Assembly: GCA_945485625.1 (NCBI GenBank)
Contig: CALYSH010000117.1
Location: forward strand, 1 to 5,535
From: an uncultured Lachnospiraceae bacterium
GTDB taxonomy: Bacteria; Bacillota; Clostridia; Lachnospirales; Lachnospiraceae
Length of the DNA stretch: 5,535 nucleotides
Direction: 5' to 3'
Shown: piece by piece, positions 1 through 5,535 of the stretch
Numbering within the stretch: position 1 is the stretch's first letter
Layout of the letters: the number at the start of each line of letters is the position of its first letter
Notes under the pieces: generated by a model
The model's input: the letters and a program-made list of their open reading frames with translations, nothing else
Database searches by the model: none
What the model was told of the DNA's origin: nothing
Made by a program: the position numbers and the translations under genes

Positions 1-2162
1 CTAATCTTCTTTGCAATTCTGGAGATGCCCGTTTGTCCATTGAAATAAGAACGATCAAAGCCCGTTTGATACTTGTTCGCAACGACAAGAATGTTGTACT
101 GGCTGCTGTGGAACGCCTTACGGAACTTTTTGTCGGTGGTGATGTACTTGCCGTTCTCATCCAGGTTCATGGCAGCTTCGGTGAAAGGCTTTTCACTCGG
201 ATAGTCATCCAGGGTAACTTCGCCGGAAAAAGCAACCATCACATCACAGCCAACGCACTGCTCGGCATGGTCGGTCAGGTACTCCTTGATGGCCAGATAA
301 TAACGGACAGCGTTTGCACGGCTGTCTGCCACGACCATGGCTTTGCCCTTACCGCCGATCTGATAACGGCAGTTTTCCAGGAAGTTGGTCATGATCATTT
401 CCGTTTTCTGGGTGATGGTATAGCCGTGCTGCTTATAATACTTAAACAGTGCGCGGGATGCCTGTCCCTCGATGAGTTCCGGGTTATCCTCGGACACACG
501 GATCAGCCTGAACGCCTCTTTGACTGTGGTGTAGTTTGCCAGAACATCCAGAATATATCCTTCCTCTATGGCCTGCCGCATGGAATACACATGGAACGGT
601 GCCTTGATGGGTTCACCTTCCGGGGTCATTCCCACCACAGTACCAAAGGTCTCCAGTGTCTGCCCCTTGGGGGTAGCAGTGAACGCGAAGAAAGACTGAT
701 TGTCATGTCTCCCCTGGCCGATCACTGCATTGATGTACTCGTCGGTCAGGTCCACTTCTTCCTCTTCAATCCCCGCTTCTTCGGCATACTCTTTGATAGC
801 AACGCCAATATCAATCAGGCTGCGGCGGAGGGATTTTGCGCTTTCACCATTCTGCCCCTGGTGGGCCTCGTCGATGATGATGGCGAACTTACGGCCACGG
901 AACTTCTCCATATCCTTCTTTGCAAAGAGGAACTTCTGGATGGTGCAGATGATGATACGCTTTTTGTCATTGATGGCTTCCGCAAGGCTGCGGGAGTTCT
1001 TCTTATCGTCAATCGCTTCCACCAGACCAACCTGATGTTCAAAGCTGTTGATTGTGTCCTGCAGCTGGCTGTCCAGTACCACGCGGTTGGTGACCACAAT
1101 AACGGAATCGAACAGACCATTGTTCTCCGCATCGTGAACAGAGGCCAGCCGGTAAGCGATCCACGCAATGGAGTTGGACTTGCCGGAGCCTGCGGAGTGC
1201 TGGATCAGATAGTTGGTACCGACACCGTTTTCTCGCACATCAGCCATGATCTTACGTACCACATCGTACTGATGGTAGCGTGGGAAGATCATCTTTTCCT
1301 TGGTGACCGTTTTGGTAACGCCGTTCTTGACGACTTCCTCTTTTTCCTTCACAAAGGAAATAAAGCGGTGAATGAGGTCCAGCAGGCTGTCACGCTGCAG
1401 CACCTCCTCCCACAGGTAGCTTGTGGCATAGCCGTTGGGATTCTGGGGATTGCCTGCGCCGCCGGTTACACCGGCGCCGTTGGAGCCTTGGTTGAACGGC
1501 AGAAAGCGGGTAGCACCATCTGCCAACTGCGTGGTCATCCATGCTTCGTAAAGGTCAACGGCAAAGTAGACCAGGAAGCGGTGATTCAGGCGGAACGCAA
1601 ATTCTTTGGAACTGCGGTCGTGCTTGTACTGATTGATTGCGCATACATAGTCCTGCCCGGTGAGCTGGTTTTTCAGTTCCAACGCCACCACGGGGATGCC
1701 ATTGACGGACAGCACCATGTCGATGGTATTGGTGTTGGCGGTGGAGTAGCGGAACTGACGGGCGCAGCCGAGGATGTTGGCTTCGTAGCGTTCGGTGGCA
1801 AGGGGATTCAGATCAGACTCCGGCTTGAAGAAACAGACCTTTAGCTTGCAGCCCATATCCTCGATGCCGTTCCGGAGGACATACAGCAGACCCTGGTTGG
1901 AGATGATGGTCTCCAAACGGTGGTACAGCTTGGCCGCAGCGCTGGCGCCATAATATTTGGTATACTTGCCCCATTCCTTGGGCTGAGTCTTGGCGATGAA
2001 TTCACAGAGCACATCCATATAGATGCACTTTGTAATATCGTGCTGACGGTTATGTACCCAGTTTCCGTCGGCGTCCTGCCCACTGAATTGGGTATAGCCG
2101 CCCGCCGGGGAAATCAGGAAGGATTCTATATCTCGCTCAAATCGTTTCTCGCTTTTATCCAC
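1..2162 (-). CDS. hsdR: Type I restriction endonuclease subunit R (HsdR), 3' end outside window and possibly interrupted
   Basis: HsdR is the motor and nuclease subunit of a type I restriction-modification complex: it translocates DNA with ATP and cuts unmethylated DNA far from the recognition site. The minus-strand frame is open for 720 codons and leaves the window at position 1; full-length relatives have about 1000 residues. Seen in order: a PD-(D/E)xK nuclease site (D148, then E162-L-K164), Walker A AGSGKS at 324-329, DEAH at 431-434, motif III FTATP at 494-498, a second RecA-like domain from about 607, and motif V-like YQTGFD at 698-703. The expected motif VI region (a pattern like AVQTLSRLNR) does not follow; residues 704-720 look foreign. 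The chosen GTG start, 14 nt after the preceding stop, gives MDKSEKRFE. An in-frame GTG at 2174 is possible; the frame is closed by a TAA at 2186-2184. The Shine-Dalgarno is weak, so translation may be coupled to the upstream small gene. Family assignment is firm; integrity of the 3' part is doubtful. Confidence 0.95.
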   Translation of the reverse strand, partial: MDKSEKRFERDIESFLISPAGGYTQFSGQDADGNWVHNRQHDITKCIYMDVLCEFIAKTQPKEWGKYTKYYGASAAAKLYHRLETIISNQGLLYVLRNGIEDMGCKLKVCFFKPESDLNPLATERYEANILGCARQFRYSTANTNTIDMVLSVNGIPVVALELKNQLTGQDYVCAINQYKHDRSSKEFAFRLNHRFLVYFAVDLYEAWMTTQLADGATRFLPFNQGSNGAGVTGGAGNPQNPNGYATSYLWEEVLQRDSLLDLIHRFISFVKEKEEVVKNGVTKTVTKEKMIFPRYHQYDVVRKIMADVRENGVGTNYLIQHSAGSGKSNSIAWIAYRLASVHDAENNGLFDSVIVVTNRVVLDSQLQDTINSFEHQVGLVEAIDDKKNSRSLAEAINDKKRIIICTIQKFLFAKKDMEKFRGRKFAIIIDEAHQGQNGESAKSLRRSLIDIGVAIKEYAEEAGIEEEEVDLTDEYINAVIGQGRHDNQSFFAFTATPKGQTLETFGTVVGMTPEGEPIKAPFHVYSMRQAIEEGYILDVLANYTTVKEAFRLIRVSEDNPELIEGQASRALFKYYKQHGYTITQKTEMIMTNFLENCRYQIGGKGKAMVVADSRANAVRYYLAIKEYLTDHAEQCVGCDVMVAFSGEVTLDDYPSEKPFTEAAMNLDENGKYITTDKKFRKAFHSSQYNILVVANKYQTGFDRSYFNGQTGISRIAKKI
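27..68. repeat. Pair of 9-bp direct repeats (GCCCGTTTG) spaced 33 bp
   Basis: GCCCGTTTG occurs at 27-35 and 60-68. On the minus strand it reads CAAACGGGC and encodes QTG twice, in frame, 11 codons apart (residues 699-701 and 710-712 of HsdR). It flanks the place where the protein stops resembling HsdR, which would suit a short-homology recombination junction, though chance is possible. Confidence 0.4.
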
Positions 2163-2176
2163 GATATTACACACCC

Positions 2177-2371
2177 TTACTTTTTAATGACTTTACCTGC
2201 AAATTTTAGGGCACTCTTGCCAAGGGCTTTCAGGTTGTCCTTGTTTTCAAATATCAAGACGCCGGAACCTAGCAGTCCAAGAGCACCCTTCAGAGCTTTT
2301 GCCCCCTGTTCCATGCCCTTGTAATCATCACTCTTCAGTTCCTGCTTCTTGAACCGCTTCTGCTTGTCCAT
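2177..2371 (-). CDS. Small lysine-rich protein of unknown function (64 aa)
   Basis: I do not recognise this family. The 64-residue product begins MDKQKRFKKQ and is very rich in lysine. Residues 1-20 are charged, residues 28-41 form a short glycine/leucine-rich hydrophobic stretch (GALGLLGSGVLIF), and residues 47-64 could form an amphipathic, positively charged helix ending in KVIKK. The hydrophobic stretch is short for a normal membrane span, so surface association with a membrane or binding to nucleic acid or a protein partner are all possible. The ATG at 2371 is preferred over an in-frame ATG at 2419 because GGAGG lies 9 nt upstream of it (2385-2381) and nothing similar precedes the longer version. 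Its first 44 bp overlap the end of the 364-aa gene in another frame, and hsdR starts 14 nt after its stop, which suggests coupled translation. The clean reading frame, good ribosome binding site and tight packing support a real gene. Confidence 0.72.
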   Translation of the reverse strand: MDKQKRFKKQELKSDDYKGMEQGAKALKGALGLLGSGVLIFENKDNLKALGKSALKFAGKVIKK

Positions 2372-3422
2372 TACCCAGTACCTCCAACAATTTCTCTCCA
2401 CTGACCTCAAGGGCAACATAATCGTAATGTTTTGCTTCCTCTAAGCAAACAGTTCGCTCTGTGGCAATATACCCAGCAGGCGCCGAATAGAACATATCTG
2501 TCAATCCCTTGTGCTGATAGCGTATGGTTTCAACTTTGCTAAAATCGATAGACCGAATTGTGGATTCACTCAATCGGAAAGTTTGTTCTGCTGTTTCCAA
2601 ATTTTCGCATAGGGCATAGGAAGCTGCAAGCAGCTTGGTTGCCTGTAAATACAGGTCATAATAGTCCTGCATTTCCTGTACATCTCTGCGTTTTTCTGCC
2701 AGGTAGCCACTGTGGATGACCTCACGCATGAATCGAACGGGGGCTGCCTTTGGCAGAGGTTCGAATTCTCCAGCACGTCGTTCAAGCGTTTTTTCGATCT
2801 GCGCCTGAGCAACAAGTAGGTTCTGTCTGCTGGAGTCTATCTGGCGATTGCGTTCCTCACCTTCCGGCATGGACATAGCCAGAATCAAACCGTTCTTACC
2901 AGCTTCCAGCAGCCCAATGCGGTCATCCATTTGCCCATGTTTGATTTGCTCGACCACACGATATGTACGCTCCACCATCTCAGTCAACTGCGCCACCTGT
3001 TGTTGCATCAACATATTGTGGTGGCTGTTTGCAAGCTCCTGTACCGGATTACCTTGAACAATTGCCTGCTCCGCAATAGGGAGAGGTGTCACAACTTGAT
3101 GCTTTCCATCTTCGGCAATCTTCATCAGACTTGGCCATTTTCTGCCGGTTTTCATGTTTTCCATGATGAACATCTCGCCGGATTCATACGCCGCTTGGAA
3201 TTCTGCGGGGATCTGAACCACATACTGGGTTCCAGCTTTGATCTCAGCCAGGATCTCGCCCAAATTTACGCACTGCACTACCTGTCCCAACAAGGCATGA
3301 AAATCAATGCCTTTGGTATCTTGTGTAATGTATAGGCGCTTACCCTCTGCAGGAATGGGCACGGCACTCTGCTCGACTTCTATAGGCAGGTTATCTGCTT
3401 CGATGGGAATCAATTCTTTCAT
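2328..3422 (-). CDS. Unknown soluble helical protein (364 aa) inside the hsd locus
   Basis: No function can be assigned. The protein has no signal peptide or membrane segment. Residues 1-30 are acidic and proline-containing. Residues 30-115 look like a compact mixed alpha/beta domain, including GIDFHALLGQVVQCVNLGEI and a KTGRKWPSLM segment near 91-100. Residues 115-215 are mostly helical and glutamine-rich with likely coiled-coil character (MLMQQQVAQLTEMVERTY), followed by HGQMDDRIGLLEAGKNGL at 162-179, which looks like a conserved core motif. Residues 225-285 are again helical with many tyrosines and leucines. The tail after 350 is acidic. The ATG at 3422 is well supported by GGAGG at 3433-3429, 6 nt upstream. 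It follows a 196-bp gap after the membrane-protein gene and overlaps the 64-aa gene by 44 bp. Position suggests an accessory of the restriction locus, perhaps a regulatory or sensor protein; that is inference only. Confidence 0.87.
   Translation of the reverse strand: MKELIPIEADNLPIEVEQSAVPIPAEGKRLYITQDTKGIDFHALLGQVVQCVNLGEILAEIKAGTQYVVQIPAEFQAAYESGEMFIMENMKTGRKWPSLMKIAEDGKHQVVTPLPIAEQAIVQGNPVQELANSHHNMLMQQQVAQLTEMVERTYRVVEQIKHGQMDDRIGLLEAGKNGLILAMSMPEGEERNRQIDSSRQNLLVAQAQIEKTLERRAGEFEPLPKAAPVRFMREVIHSGYLAEKRRDVQEMQDYYDLYLQATKLLAASYALCENLETAEQTFRLSESTIRSIDFSKVETIRYQHKGLTDMFYSAPAGYIATERTVCLEEAKHYDYVALEVSGEKLLEVLGNGQAEAVQEAGTEE
2381..2385 (-). promoter_or_regulatory. Ribosome binding site of the 64-aa gene, inside the preceding gene
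   Basis: GGAGG on the minus strand lies 9 nt before the ATG at 2371 and is embedded in the coding end of the 364-aa gene. It decides the start of the small protein in favour of 64 residues over a longer 80-residue version. Confidence 0.6.
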
Positions 3423-3428
3423 GGGACA

Positions 3429-3433
3429 CCTCC
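3429..3433 (-). promoter_or_regulatory. Ribosome binding site of the 364-aa gene
   Basis: GGAGG (extended as GGAGGTG on the minus strand) lies 6 nt before the ATG at 3422. This is a near-consensus Shine-Dalgarno and fixes the start of the 364-aa protein. Confidence 0.8.
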
Positions 3434-3478
3434 ACCCGTTGTTATTATCTCATAGAATGCCTTGCTTTTTTCGCGAAC

Positions 3479-3488
3479 ACATCAATCA
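3479..3488. repeat. Direct repeat copy A (ACATCAATCA)
   Basis: The 10-bp word ACATCAATCA (TGATTGATGT on the minus strand) occurs here and again at 3530-3539, both inside the intergenic gap, 51 bp apart start to start. That is close to five helical turns, so both copies would face roughly the same side of the DNA, as binding sites for a regulator might. Function is inferred. Confidence 0.45.
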
Positions 3489-3492
3489 GCAA

Positions 3493-3516
3493 ACAGCAGA
3501 AAAGGTACTTTGCTGT
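3493..3516. repeat. Inverted repeat ACAGCA/TGCTGT
   Basis: Perfect 6-bp arms (3493-3498 and 3511-3516) are separated by 12 nt, located between the two 10-bp direct repeats. The stem is short and no T-run follows, so it is not a typical intrinsic terminator; it could be an operator half-site pair or chance. Confidence 0.3.
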
Positions 3517-3529
3517 AGCTTATTCTCAA

Positions 3530-3539
3530 ACATCAATCA
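3530..3539. repeat. Direct repeat copy B (ACATCAATCA)
   Basis: Second exact copy of the 10-bp word found at 3479-3488. It lies about 110 bp upstream of the start codon of the 364-aa gene. Confidence 0.45.
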
Positions 3540-3551
3540 ACTGCAGGTAAC

Positions 3552-3573
3552 AGCTTGGGAGCAGAGACAAGCT
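3552..3573. repeat. Inverted repeat AGCTTG/CAAGCT
   Basis: Perfect 6-bp arms (3552-3557 and 3568-3573) are separated by 10 nt, about 45-65 nt downstream of the stop codon of the membrane-protein gene in transcript direction. A hairpin is possible, but no U-tract follows it on the minus-strand transcript, so a rho-independent terminator is not supported. Confidence 0.3.
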
Positions 3574-3618
3574 TTCGTTATTATGTTGTTCCTGTCTTTC
3601 TGATAACCTGCGTGTGAG

Positions 3619-4527
3619 TCAGTGATTTTCATCCCATTTCAATAGATATACCAAATAAGCGAAAATCGCCAGCAGGCCTGCACTAAACAGGAGCAGGAAC
3701 ACTATTTTAACTATAATAAATGTCCGATAGTTATTTGCGGAAAATGGGGAGAATGCCAACGGCATGATAATGCAGAATACTGTAAACAGTGCAAAAATAA
3801 CCAAACCAGATTTCATGCCACGAGGCTTCTTAAGCGCCTGTATTTGCTCATGACATTGCTTTTTCTGAAGTTCCAACAACGCAATGGCAGATTTCTGCTC
3901 CTGAATGGCCTCGCAATTTTTGCGGTATGTGTAGCCGCTACCAGAAATAGCGGATGTGTTGAATTCATAGTCACTTATATCAGGCATCACAATGCCAAAC
4001 GGATTACTTGCCTTCTCCCTTGCACGCTCGGCGGCACGGATCTTTTTCTTTAGCCTTTTCCCTAATGCCAGTAGAACTCCATACCCGAAATCGTCTTCTT
4101 TTACAGAAAAAATTAGGCCTTCCGGGATATAGTCTTCGTTCAGTGCGCCAGAGTTCTCAATCTGTTCTCGAAATTGCTCTTTCATTGTTACCGCTCTATC
4201 CCAATATGGCTTTAGGCGTTCGCTTGAAATGCCTGGGTGATCTACATTTGAATATACATTTTCAAGGCTATTGCCGGCCCAGAGGTCGTCTATAGCAGCC
4301 CGTATAAAGCCAAGGGCATCGTCCTCATCGTTCTCTGCCTGGATCTTATCTCTTTCGGATATATGAAATTTCATTTCTTCGTTGATCTGTTTGAGACGCT
4401 CTAAGGTGGCAGAACGTTCGCTGCTAATTGAAATCAGCTTACTGGCTATAAATCCGCCTAAAATGGCAACGATACTGGCAGATGATGCCGCTATCGTTGT
4501 CAATACCGCTGTAAGGTCGTAGGGCAT
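3619..4527 (-). CDS. Unknown membrane protein with N-terminal anchor, coiled-coil region and C-terminal two-helix hairpin (302 aa)
   Basis: I do not recognise a named family. The N terminus has one hydrophobic helix (about residues 6-33, rich in A, S, I and G). A charged, helical stretch likely to be coiled coil follows (about 36-66, SERSATLERLKQINEEMKF), then a soluble region to about 235 containing a basic helix KRLKKKIRAAERAREK near 157-172 and a second predicted coil at 203-234. Two C-terminal membrane helices follow (about 240-259 and 270-296), ending in KWDENH. The ATG at 4527 is favoured over the overlapping GTG at 4530, because GGAGG is 7 nt from the ATG but only 4 nt from the GTG. 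The hsdS stop and this ATG share one base (TGATG), so the protein is probably translated with the specificity subunit. This tie to HsdS and the membrane placement suggest an accessory or effector role at the envelope; function is unknown. Confidence 0.87.
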   Translation of the reverse strand: MPYDLTAVLTTIAASSASIVAILGGFIASKLISISSERSATLERLKQINEEMKFHISERDKIQAENDEDDALGFIRAAIDDLWAGNSLENVYSNVDHPGISSERLKPYWDRAVTMKEQFREQIENSGALNEDYIPEGLIFSVKEDDFGYGVLLALGKRLKKKIRAAERAREKASNPFGIVMPDISDYEFNTSAISGSGYTYRKNCEAIQEQKSAIALLELQKKQCHEQIQALKKPRGMKSGLVIFALFTVFCIIMPLAFSPFSANNYRTFIIVKIVFLLLFSAGLLAIFAYLVYLLKWDENH

Positions 4528-5535
4528 CACAATGCCTCCTTTTTGCCTGTGACATACTCATAAATGAGGGAACGCTTATACTGTTCCAGTTTTTCGATTT
4601 TTGCCTGTTTGATGGCAATCAGGCGATCCACTTGAACGCACTTGTTGTCCAAATGTTCCGCAATAGCATATTGCTCATCCAGCGGAGGCACAAATACTTT
4701 CAAACGCTCCAATGTTCTCATACCGATATTTTGCTGAGTACCATATGTCCAACCAAACTGTACCTGTCTTTGATAGGCAGTTGACTGTAGAAAATAATAC
4801 AAGAATCTGAAATGAGCAAAATTGGGGTCACAACGAAATACAGCAAGAGGAGACCAAATTGTGAACACTCTGTCGGTATCTACCACAGACACTCTACCAG
4901 TCGTCGCGCCGGACTTAATCATATAAATGTCATTCATTTGAGGCACATACTTCTTGCAACATTCATCGTAGAATTCCTGCGAGATAAAACCTCTTACATG
5001 ATCGAAGTCTATACTGCCGTTACCACAAGATACGGCTTCTGCGGAAACAAACGGAATACCTTCTGGGAGCAATTCTGGTGTGGTATGAGGGCCATCTGTA
5101 ATTGGCATAGTTAATAGCGTTAGTGTCTTTTGAACATTCCAATGTTGCGGAGCATACGGATACACATCCACGCCACTATCCTTCATCGGCACGGTGGGGT
5201 TCAGTCCCTTGGTGACAGCCTCGGTAATCACGCTCTGCTTGTAGGTTTTCAGCTTTTCAATCTGCGCTTGGACATTAGCAATAAGAGTATCAACTTTACC
5301 GACTTTTTCATCGATAGTAGAAACAATTCGCTGTTGTTCCAAGACTGGAGGCACAGGAACATCGATTTTCTTGAAATTGATGGCCGGTAGTCTCCATCGA
5401 CCCAGAGTTGCCACACCCTGACCAAATCCAAAGAAAACCTTGTTTGTGTAGTAATACTGAAACACTCTAAGGAAATAATCTGCAGACATTTCCTTGTCGT
5501 TCAATGTAAAGATTCTATAGTCAGGGGTTGTAACG
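4527..5535 (-). CDS. hsdS: Type I restriction-modification specificity subunit (HsdS), 5' end outside window
   Basis: HsdS carries two target recognition domains (TRDs), each reading half of a bipartite DNA site, and holds together the methylase (HsdM) and restriction (HsdR) subunits. The frame is open to the right edge, so the gene begins outside the window; 335 codons are visible and a TTG at 5504 is only an internal codon. Numbered from the first visible codon: the end of TRD1 (1-58), a conserved helical spacer (60-112, VPPVLEQQRIV then QIEKLKTYKQSVITEAVTKGLNP), TRD2 (about 130-279, with ITDGPHTTPE, GIPFVSAEAV, KSGATTGRV and GTQQNIGMR), and the second conserved helix (280-335, VPPLDEQ then AKIEKLEQYKRSLIYEYVTGK). 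The two spacers repeat the same pattern, the hallmark of HsdS internal symmetry. Its stop overlaps the next start. hsdM is expected upstream. The recognition sequence cannot be read from the protein. Confidence 0.95.
   Translation of the reverse strand, partial: VTTPDYRIFTLNDKEMSADYFLRVFQYYYTNKVFFGFGQGVATLGRWRLPAINFKKIDVPVPPVLEQQRIVSTIDEKVGKVDTLIANVQAQIEKLKTYKQSVITEAVTKGLNPTVPMKDSGVDVYPYAPQHWNVQKTLTLLTMPITDGPHTTPELLPEGIPFVSAEAVSCGNGSIDFDHVRGFISQEFYDECCKKYVPQMNDIYMIKSGATTGRVSVVDTDRVFTIWSPLAVFRCDPNFAHFRFLYYFLQSTAYQRQVQFGWTYGTQQNIGMRTLERLKVFVPPLDEQYAIAEHLDNKCVQVDRLIAIKQAKIEKLEQYKRSLIYEYVTGKKEAL
4535..4541 (-). promoter_or_regulatory. Ribosome binding site of the membrane-protein gene, inside the hsdS end
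   Basis: AAGGAGG on the minus strand lies within the last codons of hsdS (encoding KKEAL). Its 7-nt spacing to the ATG at 4527 is near ideal, which argues for the ATG rather than the GTG three bases upstream and shows independent ribosome recruitment in addition to stop-start coupling. Confidence 0.7.
4542..4697 (-). repeat. HsdS conserved spacer, copy 2 (C-terminal)
   Basis: This encodes VPPLDEQYAIAEHLDNK through YEYVTGK, the second conserved helix of HsdS. It pairs with copy 1 to build the pseudo-twofold scaffold that binds the HsdM subunits. Confidence 0.7.
5199..5357 (-). repeat. HsdS conserved spacer, copy 1 (central)
   Basis: This encodes VPPVLEQQRIVSTIDEK through EAVTKGLNP, the coiled-coil helix between TRD1 and TRD2. 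It matches copy 2 (4542-4697) at protein level (VPP-x-x-EQ, IEKL-x-x-YK). Such repeats allow TRD exchange or circular permutation by recombination in HsdS families; DNA-level identity here is only partial. Confidence 0.7.

Larger units (their letters stand above)
3423..3618 (-). promoter_or_regulatory. 196-bp non-coding gap with repeats, upstream of the 364-aa gene
   Basis: This is the only sizeable gap between genes in the window. No convincing open reading frame fills it on either strand. It holds two copies of a 10-bp direct repeat 51 bp apart, two short inverted repeats, an 8-bp palindrome TTCGCGAA (3470-3477), and at its left end the GGAGG ribosome binding site of the 364-aa gene. I see no strong sigma-70 type promoter and no hairpin followed by a T-run, so neither a promoter nor a terminator can be called with confidence. 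The length and repeats make a regulated internal promoter for the downstream three genes plausible. Confidence 0.4.

Noticed and set aside
815..1168. 117-codon minus-strand frame
   Set aside because: It lies inside hsdR in a different frame; its arginine/serine-rich translation is typical of a shadow frame.
33..1844. 603-codon open frame on the plus strand
   Set aside because: It is antisense to hsdR, whose minus-strand frame carries all the expected motifs. The plus-strand translation has no recognisable domain and starts at a TTG without a ribosome binding site; it is a by-product of the codon use of hsdR.
2372..2419. Longer 80-aa version of the small protein
   Set aside because: The extra N-terminal residues lie wholly inside the 364-aa gene, lack a ribosome binding site, and contain arginine/tryptophan-rich text unlike the rest; the ATG at 2371 has GGAGG upstream.
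3423..3486. Short minus-strand frames in the gap, including an 11-codon GTG frame that could be a leader peptide
   Set aside because: They are under 25 codons, have no ribosome binding site, and show no attenuator-like hairpin with a T-run downstream.
3552..3573. Intrinsic terminator after the membrane-protein gene
   Set aside because: The stem is only 6 bp and no T-run follows in the transcript direction.
3307..3603. 98-codon plus-strand frame covering the intergenic gap
   Set aside because: It starts inside the 364-aa gene on the other strand, is low in recognisable protein features, and has no convincing ribosome binding site.
1..5535. CRISPR array, tRNA or rRNA genes
   Set aside because: No regularly spaced repeats and no cloverleaf or ribosomal RNA sequence were seen; nearly all the sequence is accounted for by protein-coding genes.

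Overview
This window looks like part of a type I restriction-modification (hsd) locus from a Gram-positive Firmicute, probably an anaerobic gut Clostridia relative. The organism is an inference from strong GGAGG ribosome binding sites, GTG starts and the protein wording of HsdR and HsdS; no marker gene is present. All credible genes lie on the minus strand, so transcription runs from right to left.

In transcription order: hsdS, the DNA-specificity subunit, enters from the right edge (its 5' end is missing) and ends at 4527. A 302-aa unknown membrane protein (4527-3619) follows with a 1-bp stop/start overlap. A 196-bp non-coding gap (3618-3423) has two copies of a 10-bp direct repeat and small inverted repeats. 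Next come an unknown soluble, helix-rich 364-aa protein (3422-2328), a 64-aa lysine-rich protein (2371-2177) overlapping it by 44 bp, and hsdR (2162 to beyond position 1), the restriction/translocase subunit. hsdM is not in the window; it would be expected upstream of hsdS, beyond the right edge.

The HsdS fragment would direct a methyltransferase and, with HsdR, an ATP-driven translocating nuclease to unmodified DNA. HsdR keeps its nuclease motif and helicase motifs through motif V. The last 17 or so visible residues (positions 1-50) do not read like the expected motif VI region, so hsdR may be interrupted close to the left edge.

The most interesting part is the block of three unrecognised genes between hsdS and hsdR: a membrane protein, a soluble helical protein and a small basic peptide-like protein. 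Their tight packing suggests a co-inherited accessory module, possibly an additional defence or control function for the restriction system. That role is inferred from position only.
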